Of a DNA stretch of 64,000 nucleotides, positions 51,046-60,816 are shown piece by piece. Source of the DNA: Ruminococcus sp. (lineage in GTDB: Bacteria > Bacillota > Clostridia > Oscillospirales > Ruminococcaceae); assembly GCA_017960805.1 (NCBI GenBank), contig JAGCYM010000092.1, positions 24,818-88,817 on the forward strand. Reading direction: 5' to 3'. Positions within the stretch are counted from its first letter, which is position 1. Each line of letters begins with the position of its first letter. Below the pieces are notes generated by a model. That model made no database searches. It was not told the DNA's origin and worked only from the letters and a program-made list of their open reading frames with translations. The position numbers and the translations under genes are program-made.

Positions 51046-51684
51046 TTGAAGAAAAACATCATAACAATCGAACGTCAGTATGGCAGCGGCGGAAGTTCAA
51101 TAGGCAAGCTTGCTGCGGAAAAACTCGGAGTAAATTACTACAACAGACAAATACTAGAAATGACTGCCGATAAATGCGGCATATCCGCGGAGTATCTTGA
51201 ATCAGCGGAAGAGAGTGTTCCTACCAGCTTCCTGTATTCGCTGCTGTTATCAGCGAATCCCGGACGTACTATGGAAGAGAATCTGCCCCTGTCAGATAAG
51301 GTATTCCTTATGGAAAGCAGGATCATAGCTGAGATCGCAGAACGCGAGACCGGATTTGTTCTTGTAGGAAGATGCGGAAGCTATATTCTTGAAGATAAAG
51401 GATGTTTCAGCGTTTATATCTATGCGCCGCATGAAGCCAGAATCCAGAGAGCCATATCAAGTTATGGAGTAGCTCCGAACAAGGCAGAGAACACGCTTAA
51501 GAAGATCGATAAACGCCGTGAGACATTCTTTAATGTCAATACTGGCAGAAACTGGCAGGATAAAGATCAGTATTCGCTTTGTCTTAACAGTGCCGAGCTC
51601 GGTGATGAACTGTGCGCGGAAATAATAGTAAAGGCGTATAACGAGTATAATGCTCGTTTCAGATCCGAAGCCGGGATCAAATGA
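51046..51684 (+). CDS. Cytidylate kinase-like family protein
   Basis: A 212-residue P-loop protein of the cytidylate_kin2 family. The P-loop is ERQYGSGGSSIGKLAAE near residues 9-25, followed by LGVNYYNRQILEM and VGRCGSYIL. Such proteins resemble Cmk but are usually extra copies whose substrate is not established. The start codon is TTG with GGAGGT seven bases upstream. It is a single-gene unit with its own promoter and a terminator shared with the convergent ABC operon. Confidence 0.88.
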   Translation: MKKNIITIERQYGSGGSSIGKLAAEKLGVNYYNRQILEMTADKCGISAEYLESAEESVPTSFLYSLLLSANPGRTMEENLPLSDKVFLMESRIIAEIAERETGFVLVGRCGSYILEDKGCFSVYIYAPHEARIQRAISSYGVAPNKAENTLKKIDKRRETFFNVNTGRNWQDKDQYSLCLNSAELGDELCAEIIVKAYNEYNARFRSEAGIK

Positions 51685-51717
51685 ATCAGACTAATGAAAT
51701 AATATCTCTCTATAAGA

Positions 51718-51757
51718 AGAGCCTCTCCGTCATTGATGAATGACGAAGAGGCTTTTC
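51718..51757. terminator. Bidirectional terminator
   Basis: AGCCTCTcCGTCATT pairs with AATGACGaAGAGGCT, followed on the plus strand by TTTTCT. It separates the kinase-like gene from the end of the large ABC operon. Confidence 0.85.
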
Positions 51758-51787
51758 TGCTTGAGGAAAGCTGTATATAGTTTCTGA

Positions 51788-52819
51788 TCAGATTCCGGTG
51801 ATACCTGAGCGCGCGATGCCTTCAGTGAAGTATTTCTGGAGGCAGACGTACAGCAGAAGTATCGGTGTTATCGAAAGCAGACAACCCGCTTCCTTCCAGA
51901 CAATCTGTTCACGAGGCGAGATCTCTACTGAAGCTGACTGGAAGAGCCTTATCTTCAGTTCGACATCAAGATTTGTAAGCATTCTGGCCAGTGTATTAGT
52001 ATTGACGAAGAATGTTGAGCTTACATAATAGTCGTTCCAGTACCATACTACAGAGAAGAGAAATACTGTAAGGAAAGCAGAACCGGCATTAGGTATCATA
52101 ACCCTGATAAAAGTCTTGAGCGGACCGCATCCGTCGATGTATGCAGCATCTTCGAGTTCCTTCGGAAGTCCGCGGAAGAACTGACGGAAGATAAGTATCA
52201 TAAGACCAGAACGGATTCCGTTCGCGGTAATAGCCGGCAGATACATAGTCCACAATGTATCGATAAGGTTTATTGTGAACAGTCCGCGGATTCCGAAGTA
52301 ACGGAACTGAGTGTACAGCGGTAGTGATATTACCTGTGTCGGAACAAGTATCATCATTATAACGATACCGAACAGCAGTCCCTTGAACTTGAATTTAAAC
52401 CGCGCGAAGCCGTAACCTGTAAGAGCACAGGATACTACCTGCACAAAGGAACATCCGATGTTCAGGATAAGTGTGGTCTTCAGAGTGTTCCAGAAGTCCA
52501 TAGCAGTGAGTGTTTCCCTGAGTACATTGAGCGTGAAGTGACGTGGGATCCACATAACAGTCGGATCAGTCATATCTGATCTTTCACGGAAGGTACAGCT
52601 CACCATGTAGATGAGGGGATATAGTATTACAAAGCCGAGACCGAAAAGTATAACGAATCGGAATATTGGCCATACTGCATCCATAACTGCCTTACGTCTT
52701 ACATAGCCGCGTTCCTCAGCTGTCATGGACTGCATGCGGAGTTTCTTTGCCTGTCGGGGCGTCAGACCATTGCCGATTTCACTTTCGTTCTTGACAACAG
52801 ATCCTGTTGTATCAGTCAT
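51788..52819 (-). CDS. Carbohydrate ABC transporter permease, MalG type (second pair)
   Basis: A 343-residue permease with six predicted helices after a polar N-terminus of about 45 residues. The EAA loop is EDAAYIDGCGPLKTFIRVMI near residue 240, which contacts the ATPase. The C-terminal RSGITG end is usual for MalG/YcjP-like subunits. It is the last gene of the eight-gene operon, 13 bases after the MalF-type partner. A longer than usual N-terminal extension and an insertion before the last helix distinguish it from the first pair's MalG. The sugar is unknown. Confidence 0.92.
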   Translation of the reverse strand: MTDTTGSVVKNESEIGNGLTPRQAKKLRMQSMTAEERGYVRRKAVMDAVWPIFRFVILFGLGFVILYPLIYMVSCTFRERSDMTDPTVMWIPRHFTLNVLRETLTAMDFWNTLKTTLILNIGCSFVQVVSCALTGYGFARFKFKFKGLLFGIVIMMILVPTQVISLPLYTQFRYFGIRGLFTINLIDTLWTMYLPAITANGIRSGLMILIFRQFFRGLPKELEDAAYIDGCGPLKTFIRVMIPNAGSAFLTVFLFSVVWYWNDYYVSSTFFVNTNTLARMLTNLDVELKIRLFQSASVEISPREQIVWKEAGCLLSITPILLLYVCLQKYFTEGIARSGITGI

Positions 52820-52832
52820 ATCATCGCCCCCC

Positions 52833-53804
52833 TTATTCTACTTCATAGTAAACGAAACGGCTTACTATGAGTGATACGATTCCGACAGCCACGAGGACAA
52901 TTATGAAATAGATCCATGCCATTGCAGCTGCTTCACCGAATTTCCATTCCTCTTTCATAGCGAGGATACGGCCCATAACAGTATTTGTCGGGCTTGTGAA
53001 GGAATCGATGACTGTGAAAATAAGATTTGCCAGTATAAAAGGGCTGACATATGGAAGAGTAATCTTCCAGAAGAATTCCCATGCGGTTGCCCCTTCAATC
53101 TGAGCAGCTTCTTTTGCCGAGGGCGGTATGTTCTGCAAAGCTCCTAGGAAGAGGAGGATCTGTATACCGCTGGACCAGACGATTCCGAATATGTTGTCCG
53201 CGACTGTAGATATCATTGTGCTCATATTGTCGCTGATTCCGTATATTCCGAGGAACTGCAGTAGCTGTCCGACAAGATTGGTTGAGAACATTGTTGAGAA
53301 CTGTGCTGCGCCGGTGTTTCCTGTCGAGTTCATATCGCCGCTGATTATCTTATATACCGGACCTGTAGCGATAATAACAGGAAGGAAGAATATTGCTCTG
53401 GAGAGTGTTCTTCCTCGGAATTTCTGGTTCAGTATGACAGCGATGAACAGAGAGAATATCAGAACAAGCGGGGTCTTCCACAGTGTTTCTTTGAGTGTGT
53501 CCGAGAGATAGGATGTATAATTCGGATCAGAGCCGATAACATAATAATATTTAGACATGCCGACAAAGTCGGTCATCATTTTTCCTTCGCCGATCGAAAC
53601 CTCGTTGAAGGAATACCAGAAGGATTTTACCAGCGGTATGAGAAAGAAGAAAAGTGTTCCGATCATCCATATTGAAATAAATCCATATCCGTAAAGCTGC
53701 TTGCATCTTTCATAAGTAAGCTTTCTGCGTTTATTTACAGGCTTCGGAGATGGAGATCCGGGTTCTGTGACCGTTTCCTCGTTTTTTATAGCTTCTTCTG
53801 CCAT
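52833..53804 (-). CDS. Sugar ABC transporter permease, MalF type (second pair)
   Basis: A 323-residue permease with six helices and the EAA loop KEAAQIEGATAWEFFWKITL near residue 230. The N-terminus is basic (KPVNKRRKLTYERCKQLYGY) and the second extracytoplasmic loop is long. Its ATG overlaps the DUF5696 stop by one base (TGATG), so translation is coupled to that protein. It works with the MalG-type gene downstream and an ATPase encoded elsewhere. Confidence 0.92.
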   Translation of the reverse strand: MAEEAIKNEETVTEPGSPSPKPVNKRRKLTYERCKQLYGYGFISIWMIGTLFFFLIPLVKSFWYSFNEVSIGEGKMMTDFVGMSKYYYVIGSDPNYTSYLSDTLKETLWKTPLVLIFSLFIAVILNQKFRGRTLSRAIFFLPVIIATGPVYKIISGDMNSTGNTGAAQFSTMFSTNLVGQLLQFLGIYGISDNMSTMISTVADNIFGIVWSSGIQILLFLGALQNIPPSAKEAAQIEGATAWEFFWKITLPYVSPFILANLIFTVIDSFTSPTNTVMGRILAMKEEWKFGEAAAMAWIYFIIVLVAVGIVSLIVSRFVYYEVE

Positions 53805-56635
53805 CAGTTGCTGGCACCTCCTTCCTCCTGATCTGCAAACGATATTCTGTTTCCGCCGTATTCGACAGTCTTTTCATTAAGATCTACCTTTACGATGGTA
53901 CCGTTTGAAAATGTTGTTGTTATCTGATCTCCGTTGTCACTGACAACGTAATCCGTTATTGTACTGTCGCTTACACTTTTCAGCAGAGGGTCAAGAAGCT
54001 TGTATTCCTCCGCAGCAGTGTCTGCCCAGTAGTGATAGTTTGCATAATAGTATTTATCGTAGTCAGTATCCTTGAGCTTACTCGTCTCGTTATAGATCAT
54101 ATCGTAGCTGAGCTGGCTTCCGGTTGCTGCAGCCATCAGAAGAAGCTCCGATGGGTCAGCGTCGCCGTTTACAGGAGTTGTTGAATACGGTATGAGTCCG
54201 TGCATTACCATCTGGTAGAACGGAATGTCTTCGTTGAAAATATCGAATCTGCTGGATGAGAGCGGGACATTAGTGATGTGGCTGACATATGGCCAAGCGT
54301 AAGCGTTCGCACTGTCAGCTATGAAGCCGTTTTCAAGTGAGCTGCTCAGACTGTCGAACGTTTCCTGTGCCAGTGTCATCGCCTTATATCTGGAGATGTT
54401 TTTCTTGCCGTAGTCGCCGTATAGTGATGAGGCGGCATTGTCAACAGATACTCCTGACAGACCAGCCTTGGAATAGTTCTTTGCCAGTTTGTCATATACA
54501 TCGGTGAAATAGCTCGGGGACAGAAGCGACATATTCTTCTTGAATCCGTCAGGAATTCCGTACGCTCGGTCGTAGCTGACTATACGTGAGTATGAACCGG
54601 AAACTCTTACACAGGTGCTGGTGAAAGAATAGTAGCCGTTGCCTGAGTAGAAGTCCCTGTTGCTTGAGGCCGGATAGAATTCAAAGCCGCTTTCGTCTAT
54701 GAAGTCTGTAAGCTTTTTGAAACTGCTCTTTCCTCCTAGAGTTCCCGAAGCGGAGGCACCGGTATCCACCTTGCGCCTTATTCCGTCATTAGTCCATCCG
54801 TTGTAGGAGACTACCATATTATCAACGCCCATGTTCTTGAGTTCAGTGAGGATCTCAAGAGCTTCGTCATATTTCGTTACGGCCTGCTTTAGTGTGACCG
54901 GTATTCCCATCACAGGTTTTTTCTTCAGCGTTCCGCCGTACAGATCAACATACATTGCATTGTCTGATGTCTTGGGCTCGACACCGTCCTCTTCAATAAG
55001 ATACTGCCTGTAGCGGTTTGCGATATCTACATAGCTTGCGCCGTTTTTATCTACAGGATAGTAGCGAAGCTCAATATCATCAGATTTTATATCTCCGTTT
55101 TCGAATACCGTAAGCTTGTCGCTGTTGTTTCCGGACATGTAGAATGTGTCTGTTCCGCGGAGAATGAATGTGAAATTGCAGAGGTTGTAGCTGCTGTTGG
55201 ACTGCTTTGATACCTGCGTTGTGAGGTATGCGTTGGAGTCACCCTTAGAGGCAACGACCAGCATTGCGTTATCTTCCTTGACAATTCCGTAAACAGGCAT
55301 GTAGATCTGTTCTGTTATTGTGCCTCTGCTGGTTGGTACAACAGTAACGTCAGGACCGTAGACACGCTGCTGATAAGCGTTTGTTTCCATAGTCTTGTTG
55401 TTGTTGAACCTTACAAGAGCACCGCTTCCATCCGGAATGACAAAGTAGCCGTCTTCTTTATCAGACGCGGCTCCGAAGCTGCCCATGAGAGTCACTTCGG
55501 TTGCTATCTTTTCATCCTTGGGTTCCTTTATATCAGAAACTTTCAGTGAAGCCTTCAGATGATCTTCTTCGAGCGTGTATTCAACCGGGAAACTGAAGCC
55601 GGTTTTCTTGTAATTGTAAGTTACCTTTATACCATTCTTGATGTCACTTACGCTGATCTCGCAGTCATCAGTGCCTGAACGCAGAACGTTATTGTTTGAG
55701 CGCTTGGAAGGTATACCGTAGCGAAGAGTGTTTGAAGACCTGAGCTCGTTAACGAGAAGGGGAGTCGCAACGTTGTCCCGTGTAGCTTCTATAGGAGATG
55801 ACCACCAGATATAATTTGTCTTTTTGTTCTTGAGTCCGAAGTTTCCAAGACGGTCATCCACGAGCATTATATACTTGTCATTTTCTGCACATTGTCTGAA
55901 TGATCCTGTGACGTGCTTGCGGTCCATGGTTATCCATACGAAAGAGCTTTTGTCAGAATTCAGGTATATCCTTTTTCCGTCTTCAGTTCCTGATTCGGTA
56001 TATGTTTCAAGCACTTTTTTATAGTCGCTGTCCATTCTGTCGAGTGTCAGACCATCAATTGAACTGAAAATCAGAGGATTATCTATCGAGGATATGACTT
56101 TTCGAATGCTTATCGGTTTTGAAAGATCGTTGTCTACATATAGCAGGAAGCGTTTTGCTTCACTCACATACATCTTTCCGGTATCACATTTGGTGCTGTC
56201 ACTGAATGTCGCAAGTGCTTCTTCGCTGACCGGGTCAACGGCAACGAGATCACCCAGCTTTTTTAATTCGCTTATTACGTCATCAAGTTCCTTCTGCTCA
56301 TCGGTATAATCAGATTTCTTTTCTGGCTTTCCGCCGTTTTTTGCCCAGATATTGTCTTCCATGTCCTTGTCTTTGACATAGATATCCACGCCGTCAACGG
56401 TACCGATATGTCTGAGGTACTGTGTAATGTTAATAAACTCTGCTCTGACTTTTTCTTCGGTTTCCTTGAGCTTGGCTGCCTTTCCTTCAGTGGTTTCTTC
56501 AGAGTTTTCTTCGTCTTCAGCGACTTCGGCGGCAGTATCAGTTTCATCATCACTGTCAGCGTAGATATTCGCGGAAACAGTCATCATTGAAACGGCGAGC
56601 AGGCACAGGAGAGTGCGTTTAATCTTATTCTTCAT
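53804..56635 (-). CDS. DUF5696 domain protein, exported
   Basis: A 943-residue protein. ATG 56635 has GGCGGTG upstream; an in-frame GTG at 56644 is inside that RBS. A signal peptide of about 30 residues (LLCLLAVSMMTVSANIYADS) is followed by an acidic Glu/Asp-rich linker. Then come beta-rich modules to about residue 540, and a region with repeated strand-helix units (YDEALEILTELKNMGVDNMV, SYNGWTNDGI, FEFYPASSNRDFY) that looks like a TIM barrel of glycoside-hydrolase kind. This matches DUF5696, a family found beside sugar ABC transporters; the activity is not established to my knowledge. It lies between a Yip1-like gene and the second permease pair, suggesting a surface role in handling the transported substrate. 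Confidence 0.85.
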   Translation of the reverse strand: MKNKIKRTLLCLLAVSMMTVSANIYADSDDETDTAAEVAEDEENSEETTEGKAAKLKETEEKVRAEFINITQYLRHIGTVDGVDIYVKDKDMEDNIWAKNGGKPEKKSDYTDEQKELDDVISELKKLGDLVAVDPVSEEALATFSDSTKCDTGKMYVSEAKRFLLYVDNDLSKPISIRKVISSIDNPLIFSSIDGLTLDRMDSDYKKVLETYTESGTEDGKRIYLNSDKSSFVWITMDRKHVTGSFRQCAENDKYIMLVDDRLGNFGLKNKKTNYIWWSSPIEATRDNVATPLLVNELRSSNTLRYGIPSKRSNNNVLRSGTDDCEISVSDIKNGIKVTYNYKKTGFSFPVEYTLEEDHLKASLKVSDIKEPKDEKIATEVTLMGSFGAASDKEDGYFVIPDGSGALVRFNNNKTMETNAYQQRVYGPDVTVVPTSRGTITEQIYMPVYGIVKEDNAMLVVASKGDSNAYLTTQVSKQSNSSYNLCNFTFILRGTDTFYMSGNNSDKLTVFENGDIKSDDIELRYYPVDKNGASYVDIANRYRQYLIEEDGVEPKTSDNAMYVDLYGGTLKKKPVMGIPVTLKQAVTKYDEALEILTELKNMGVDNMVVSYNGWTNDGIRRKVDTGASASGTLGGKSSFKKLTDFIDESGFEFYPASSNRDFYSGNGYYSFTSTCVRVSGSYSRIVSYDRAYGIPDGFKKNMSLLSPSYFTDVYDKLAKNYSKAGLSGVSVDNAASSLYGDYGKKNISRYKAMTLAQETFDSLSSSLENGFIADSANAYAWPYVSHITNVPLSSSRFDIFNEDIPFYQMVMHGLIPYSTTPVNGDADPSELLLMAAATGSQLSYDMIYNETSKLKDTDYDKYYYANYHYWADTAAEEYKLLDPLLKSVSDSTITDYVVSDNGDQITTTFSNGTIVKVDLNEKTVEYGGNRISFADQEEGGASN

Positions 56636-56654
56636 ATGTATCACCGCCGTTCCG

Positions 56655-57284
56655 TCAGACTCTTATTCTGTAAGAGAGCTCAGTGTATATGGTCGAGATG
56701 AAGATATACACCTGCTGTACAAGTGACATGAACAGAACAAGCAGGAACAGCATTATCAGCATCGCGACGATGGTGAGGATTATTGCGAATACCGTCTTTC
56801 CGAAGCTGTACTGATGAACTGACTTGATAGCGGAGAACAGCAGTATAACTGTCCATCCGGTTCCGATTATCCTTATTGCTTCCATGAATACGTACTCATC
56901 ACGTATAAGGAAATGTGAAAGGAATACGTTTATAAAACGCTGAGCTATGTATGGTATCAGCGCATATGCACTGTATACACATATGTTGCGCATCGTGCCC
57001 TCACCGTCGAGGAGAGTACATATAGACCAGTTGCCTATTACCCACGCAGCAAAGAGTACTATCGTCTGCATGATGTATGGTATGACGTTGAATATCTTGT
57101 CATTGGTAACATAGAACTGTACGCCGTACCATCTTCCGTATGCTATCTGGGAGAGGAACAGCATGAACACTATAAGAAAGGCTATCTTAAGTGAACCTGA
57201 TTTCTTCCAGCGCATGTCCTCGAAGCCTTCAACGGGATGTGTGACTGCGTGTTTTACCCACTGTGCGGGTGTCAGATCCATCAT
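56655..57284 (-). CDS. Yip1-family membrane protein
   Basis: About 210 residues. The start is ATG 57284 (or 57281) with GAGGAGG inside the end of the NHL gene; a longer open frame to 57440 is antiparallel overlap with the NHL gene's basic tail and is rejected. After a short amphipathic start ([21 protein letters not shown], a pattern typical of this family: P-x-EGF/DMRW) five to six helices follow. Yip1-type proteins in Firmicutes frequently occur in sugar ABC operons; their function is unknown. It is translationally coupled to the NHL protein. Confidence 0.82.
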   Translation of the reverse strand: MMDLTPAQWVKHAVTHPVEGFEDMRWKKSGSLKIAFLIVFMLFLSQIAYGRWYGVQFYVTNDKIFNVIPYIMQTIVLFAAWVIGNWSICTLLDGEGTMRNICVYSAYALIPYIAQRFINVFLSHFLIRDEYVFMEAIRIIGTGWTVILLFSAIKSVHQYSFGKTVFAIILTIVAMLIMLFLLVLFMSLVQQVYIFISTIYTELSYRIRV

Positions 57285-57288
57285 GGTG

Positions 57289-58953
57289 CTATTCCTCCTC
57301 TCTCTTTTCTTTTTCAGCGGTTTTAATCTCGGATTTTGCTCTGGATATTTCTGCTTTAAGCTTAGCTGCTTCCTCAGCTGCCTTGGTTTCGGCTTCGAGG
57401 GTCTGTAATGCTTCCGCGGCCTCGCCTTTGTTAAGGTCAAGTCCTGTTACGTCTGCGTCTGCGGGAACTGCTGCGGCAGCTGCGAGAGCTCGTCTGCGTT
57501 TTTTCATTACAGCGCCAAGTGCGAGCAATGCTATTATTATCGCTCCGGCAACAGCAAAAATAAGGCCAAAGTGTTTTTTAAGGAATTCCATTCGGTATCC
57601 TTCAAAAGCCTTGTTGTATATACTTCCGATACCTGCGATCTTGGCATATTTCATCGAGCCTTCATAATCTCCTTTACGGAGAAGTGCTGATGCTACACCA
57701 ACGTTTGCACGCCAGTAGTTGCCGTCGCGTTTGAGAACTTCAAGCCATGGCTCGAGGGCTTCTTCATAGTAACCCGCATTGTAGTACGTAGTTGCCTTGT
57801 GAACTATTCTTCCGAAATCTGTCTCGGTGAAAATAGTAACGGTATCCTTGCGGTTGTCAACAACGTAAAGTTTGTCATCCTTTGATTCCAGAGCGGCAAC
57901 CTGATCGAAGCTTCCGACCTGTTTCCCGATAGTTCCTGTTATAAACAGCAGATGACAGTCTTCGTCGTACTGGAAGATTCTTCCAGTTGTGAAGTCCAGA
58001 CAGTTTATGTTTCCGTCCTCTGCGATATCAATATCACATATAGCAGGAGCGAGAAGTTTATTCTGAGATGTATCATACATCGGTGCGTAGTCGCCGTAAA
58101 CGTAGTCGTTGCTGGCGAAGATGTTGTTACCTGCAGCGTTCAGTTTCTTTACAGTATCTGTGGTCTGTGTTGACGATGCGGTGCAGGTGAAAATAAAGTC
58201 ACCGTCTATGTCGAAGCTGGTAATACCTGTCGGGACTTTTCTCATACGGCGAGCGCGCTTTTCTTCAGACATGAACAGATTTTTGAAGTAATTGCCGACT
58301 ATCTCGGCTGTAGGCTGAACGCGGTTTGCTCCGTAGAATCCGATGAATTCTCCCTCCGGATTAAACATTGCCGCACCGGTGGTAATATTACCCAGCACAA
58401 CATATACATTTCCGGCTTTGTCAGCGATTACACGCTGAGGCAGGAATGTTCGCTTCTGGTCATATATTTCAGAAGTCGGTTTTGTGATCTCATTCTGAAC
58501 ATTTCCGTCTTTGTCGCATATGAGAACACGGGCGTTCTCATTGTCTGCTATATACATCAGATCGTTCTCAGCAGAGATGAATACGCCCTGAGGATTCTTC
58601 AGCCTTGTTGCTGAGCCGTCCGGCATGGTAAAGCTGTCATAAACCTTTATAGCTTTGCTGAAATCAGTATCTATTGCAACGATACGGTTGTTGCCTGAAT
58701 CAACGACGTAGAAAATGCCATTGTGGTCACAGAAGATGTCGTTTGGAGACTCAAACGGACCTACATCAAGATCATATCCTGATACAGTACGGTCAGCGAT
58801 GTAGCCTGCCTGAGAGGGAATAGCCTCACCCCAGCGATCGTAGTTATAGACTTCATAAGGTTCACGGGCACTTGCTGTAAGGGCTGTTATACAGCCACTG
58901 AGCAGCGTGCATGACAGGGCGAGGTTTATGAGCATGCGTGATAGTTTTTTCAT
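57289..58953 (-). CDS. NHL-repeat membrane protein with TPR and C-terminal transmembrane helix
   Basis: A 554-residue protein. A signal peptide (to about residue 28, LTASA) leads into a beta-propeller of about six NHL repeats, seen as [61 protein letters not shown] and later copies, each with the (P/N)xGV...VxDxxNxRI pattern. TPR-like helices follow at about 385-450 ([23 protein letters not shown]). Then one transmembrane helix (about 466-487) and a charged, Ala/Glu/Lys-rich cytoplasmic tail. The propeller is outside the cell and may bind sugars or the DUF5696 protein. The stop is five bases before the Yip1-like ATG. Function unknown. Confidence 0.85.
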   Translation of the reverse strand: MKKLSRMLINLALSCTLLSGCITALTASAREPYEVYNYDRWGEAIPSQAGYIADRTVSGYDLDVGPFESPNDIFCDHNGIFYVVDSGNNRIVAIDTDFSKAIKVYDSFTMPDGSATRLKNPQGVFISAENDLMYIADNENARVLICDKDGNVQNEITKPTSEIYDQKRTFLPQRVIADKAGNVYVVLGNITTGAAMFNPEGEFIGFYGANRVQPTAEIVGNYFKNLFMSEEKRARRMRKVPTGITSFDIDGDFIFTCTASSTQTTDTVKKLNAAGNNIFASNDYVYGDYAPMYDTSQNKLLAPAICDIDIAEDGNINCLDFTTGRIFQYDEDCHLLFITGTIGKQVGSFDQVAALESKDDKLYVVDNRKDTVTIFTETDFGRIVHKATTYYNAGYYEEALEPWLEVLKRDGNYWRANVGVASALLRKGDYEGSMKYAKIAGIGSIYNKAFEGYRMEFLKKHFGLIFAVAGAIIIALLALGAVMKKRRRALAAAAAVPADADVTGLDLNKGEAAEALQTLEAETKAAEEAAKLKAEISRAKSEIKTAEKEKREEE

Positions 58954-58966
58954 GCAGCGTCCCTCC

Positions 58967-59845
58967 TTAGTCCTTGATGCCCGAGTGTGCCATAGTCTCT
59001 ATGACCTGGCGCTGTGCGAGCATGAATACAACGATGGGAGGAATGAGCATAAATACAGCTGCTGCAGCGGCAACGCCTGCTCTGGCGAGGCCTGCTGAAG
59101 CTGCCTGGTTAACAACAGTCGGGAGTGTCTTGTACTGTTCCTGGAATACCATGGAACCAGCCTCGATTCTCCAAGCAGCCTGGAATGCAAATATGATTAT
59201 AGTCATGAGAGCCGGCTTCTGATTAGGCATAACTATCTGCCAGCAGATACGGAACAGTCCTGCTCCGTCAACTTTCGCCGCTTCTATCATCGCGTCAGGT
59301 ACCTGACTTATCGACTGCCTCATAAGGAAGAGTCCCATCGGAGAGGCTATCGAAGGAAGGATAAGAGCGAGAGGATTGTCTATGAGTCCGAGTTTTGCCA
59401 TTACTATGTACTGCATGATGTAAATGACATTCGACTGGTAAAGAAGAGCGATTACGATAATGCTGTTTATCAGTTTGCTTCCGGGAAATTTGCATTTTGC
59501 GAGTACAAATGCCGCCATTGAAGCAAATATGCACTGAAGAAATGTAACGGAAACAGTAACAGCGACGCTGTTGAACACGTATCTTGAGAAAGGAACACGG
59601 TTGCTGTTGAGCACCTCGAACATGTCACTGAAATTATCAAGTGTAGGACGTATCGCGTACAGCTTCGGCGGGAAGATGAACAGTTCCTCTACGGGCTTGA
59701 TCGACATGATGAGGATAAGGTAGATGGGAAACAGCATGAAAAGGCCGAGTACTGTCAGAAACAGAAAAATAAGTATTGTTCCGCCTATTTTTCTTCCGGC
59801 CTGTTTGTTTGAAGCTTTCAGCTTCATGGTGTTGACCTGAGTCAT
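58967..59845 (-). CDS. Carbohydrate ABC transporter permease, MalG type (first pair)
   Basis: A 292-residue permease with six helices and the EAA loop IEAAKVDGAGLFRICWQIVM near residue 200. The end AHSGIKD is typical of MalG-type subunits. It lies 12 bases after the MalF-type partner and 13 bases before the NHL gene. Differences from the second MalG (51788-52819) are large, so the two pairs are not a recent duplication. Confidence 0.93.
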   Translation of the reverse strand: MTQVNTMKLKASNKQAGRKIGGTILIFLFLTVLGLFMLFPIYLILIMSIKPVEELFIFPPKLYAIRPTLDNFSDMFEVLNSNRVPFSRYVFNSVAVTVSVTFLQCIFASMAAFVLAKCKFPGSKLINSIIVIALLYQSNVIYIMQYIVMAKLGLIDNPLALILPSIASPMGLFLMRQSISQVPDAMIEAAKVDGAGLFRICWQIVMPNQKPALMTIIIFAFQAAWRIEAGSMVFQEQYKTLPTVVNQAASAGLARAGVAAAAAVFMLIPPIVVFMLAQRQVIETMAHSGIKD

Positions 59846-59857
59846 CGTCCCACCTCC

Positions 59858-60799
59858 TTAGTCCATATATTTGCTCAGTACTTTGCTGATGAGTTTGTTC
59901 AGCAGGTACATGACGACGAACAGTACCATGCATATTGCTGAAGCATAGCCCATTTCGTATCTGACCCATCCGTAGTCATATGCATGGGTCATTATTGTGT
60001 GTGCCTTATAGTCCGTGCTCGGGAAACCTACGAGGTTCTGAGCAACGGTGCCTGCAGTGAATGAGCTTACTATCTGCATTACTGCGGCGAACATAAGCTG
60101 AGGTCCCATTGAAGGGATTACTATGTAGATCAGTTCCTGCCAGCGTGTACGGATACCTTCGATAGCTCCCGCTTCATACATGGAACGGTCGATATTCTGG
60201 AATCCGGCGCGAAGCGCGAGGAAGCCAGCTCCAAGTGAGATCCAAAGCTGAACCACGATTGTTACACCAAGGATGTATCTTCCGTCAGTGAGCCACTGAA
60301 CAGGGCCGTTTATCAGTCCCAGGTTTATCAGGAAAGAGTTGGCGTAACCGTTCATATCACCGCTGAATATCAGTGTCCACGCAGTGTACACGTTAGCGAG
60401 TGAAGGTGCGTAGAAAATGAGAGTAAAGATGGTCTTAAGCTTCGGATGAAGCTCATTAATGAGCCAGGCCAGGAGAAAGCAGAGTATATAGCTTATTGGT
60501 CCTGTGAAAAGTGCGAAAACTATTGTAACTCTTATGGACTTTACAAAGATCTTGTCCGAGAGGAAAAGAGTCGTATAGTTTGACAGCCCGACGAATTTCG
60601 GAGCCTGTGCCATGTTAAAGTCGGTGAAACCCATAGGGAGGGACATCACAACCGGCACAACGGTGAATACAATGAAGAATATCATGAAAGGTGCAAGCAT
60701 GAGATAGCATGATTTGTTCATCTTGAACGACCGCCACATCATGGCGCGTTCTTCACGCTTTGTCCTTTTTCCGATATCTTCCGCAGATATCTGAGCCAA
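59858..60799 (-). CDS. Sugar ABC transporter permease, MalF type (first pair)
   Basis: A 313-residue permease with six helices and the EAA loop YEAGAIEGIRTRWQELIYIV near residue 215. The N-terminal region WRSFKMNKSCYLMLAPFMIFFIVFTVVPV is typical of MalF/UgpA-type subunits of the CUT1 class. It directly follows the giant solute-binding protein gene (17 bases). The ATG is preceded by AGGAGGAAC. No ATPase gene is nearby; CUT1 systems in Firmicutes often share a single MsmX-like ATPase. Confidence 0.93.
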   Translation of the reverse strand: MAQISAEDIGKRTKREERAMMWRSFKMNKSCYLMLAPFMIFFIVFTVVPVVMSLPMGFTDFNMAQAPKFVGLSNYTTLFLSDKIFVKSIRVTIVFALFTGPISYILCFLLAWLINELHPKLKTIFTLIFYAPSLANVYTAWTLIFSGDMNGYANSFLINLGLINGPVQWLTDGRYILGVTIVVQLWISLGAGFLALRAGFQNIDRSMYEAGAIEGIRTRWQELIYIVIPSMGPQLMFAAVMQIVSSFTAGTVAQNLVGFPSTDYKAHTIMTHAYDYGWVRYEMGYASAICMVLFVVMYLLNKLISKVLSKYMD

Positions 60800-60816
60800 G
60801 AGACGTTCCTCCTTCT

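Noticed and set aside
57281-57440. 52-residue basic N-terminal extension of the Yip1-like protein
   Set aside because: It is an out-of-frame reading of the NHL protein's Glu/Lys/Ala-rich tail; the GAGGAGG RBS places the start at 57284.
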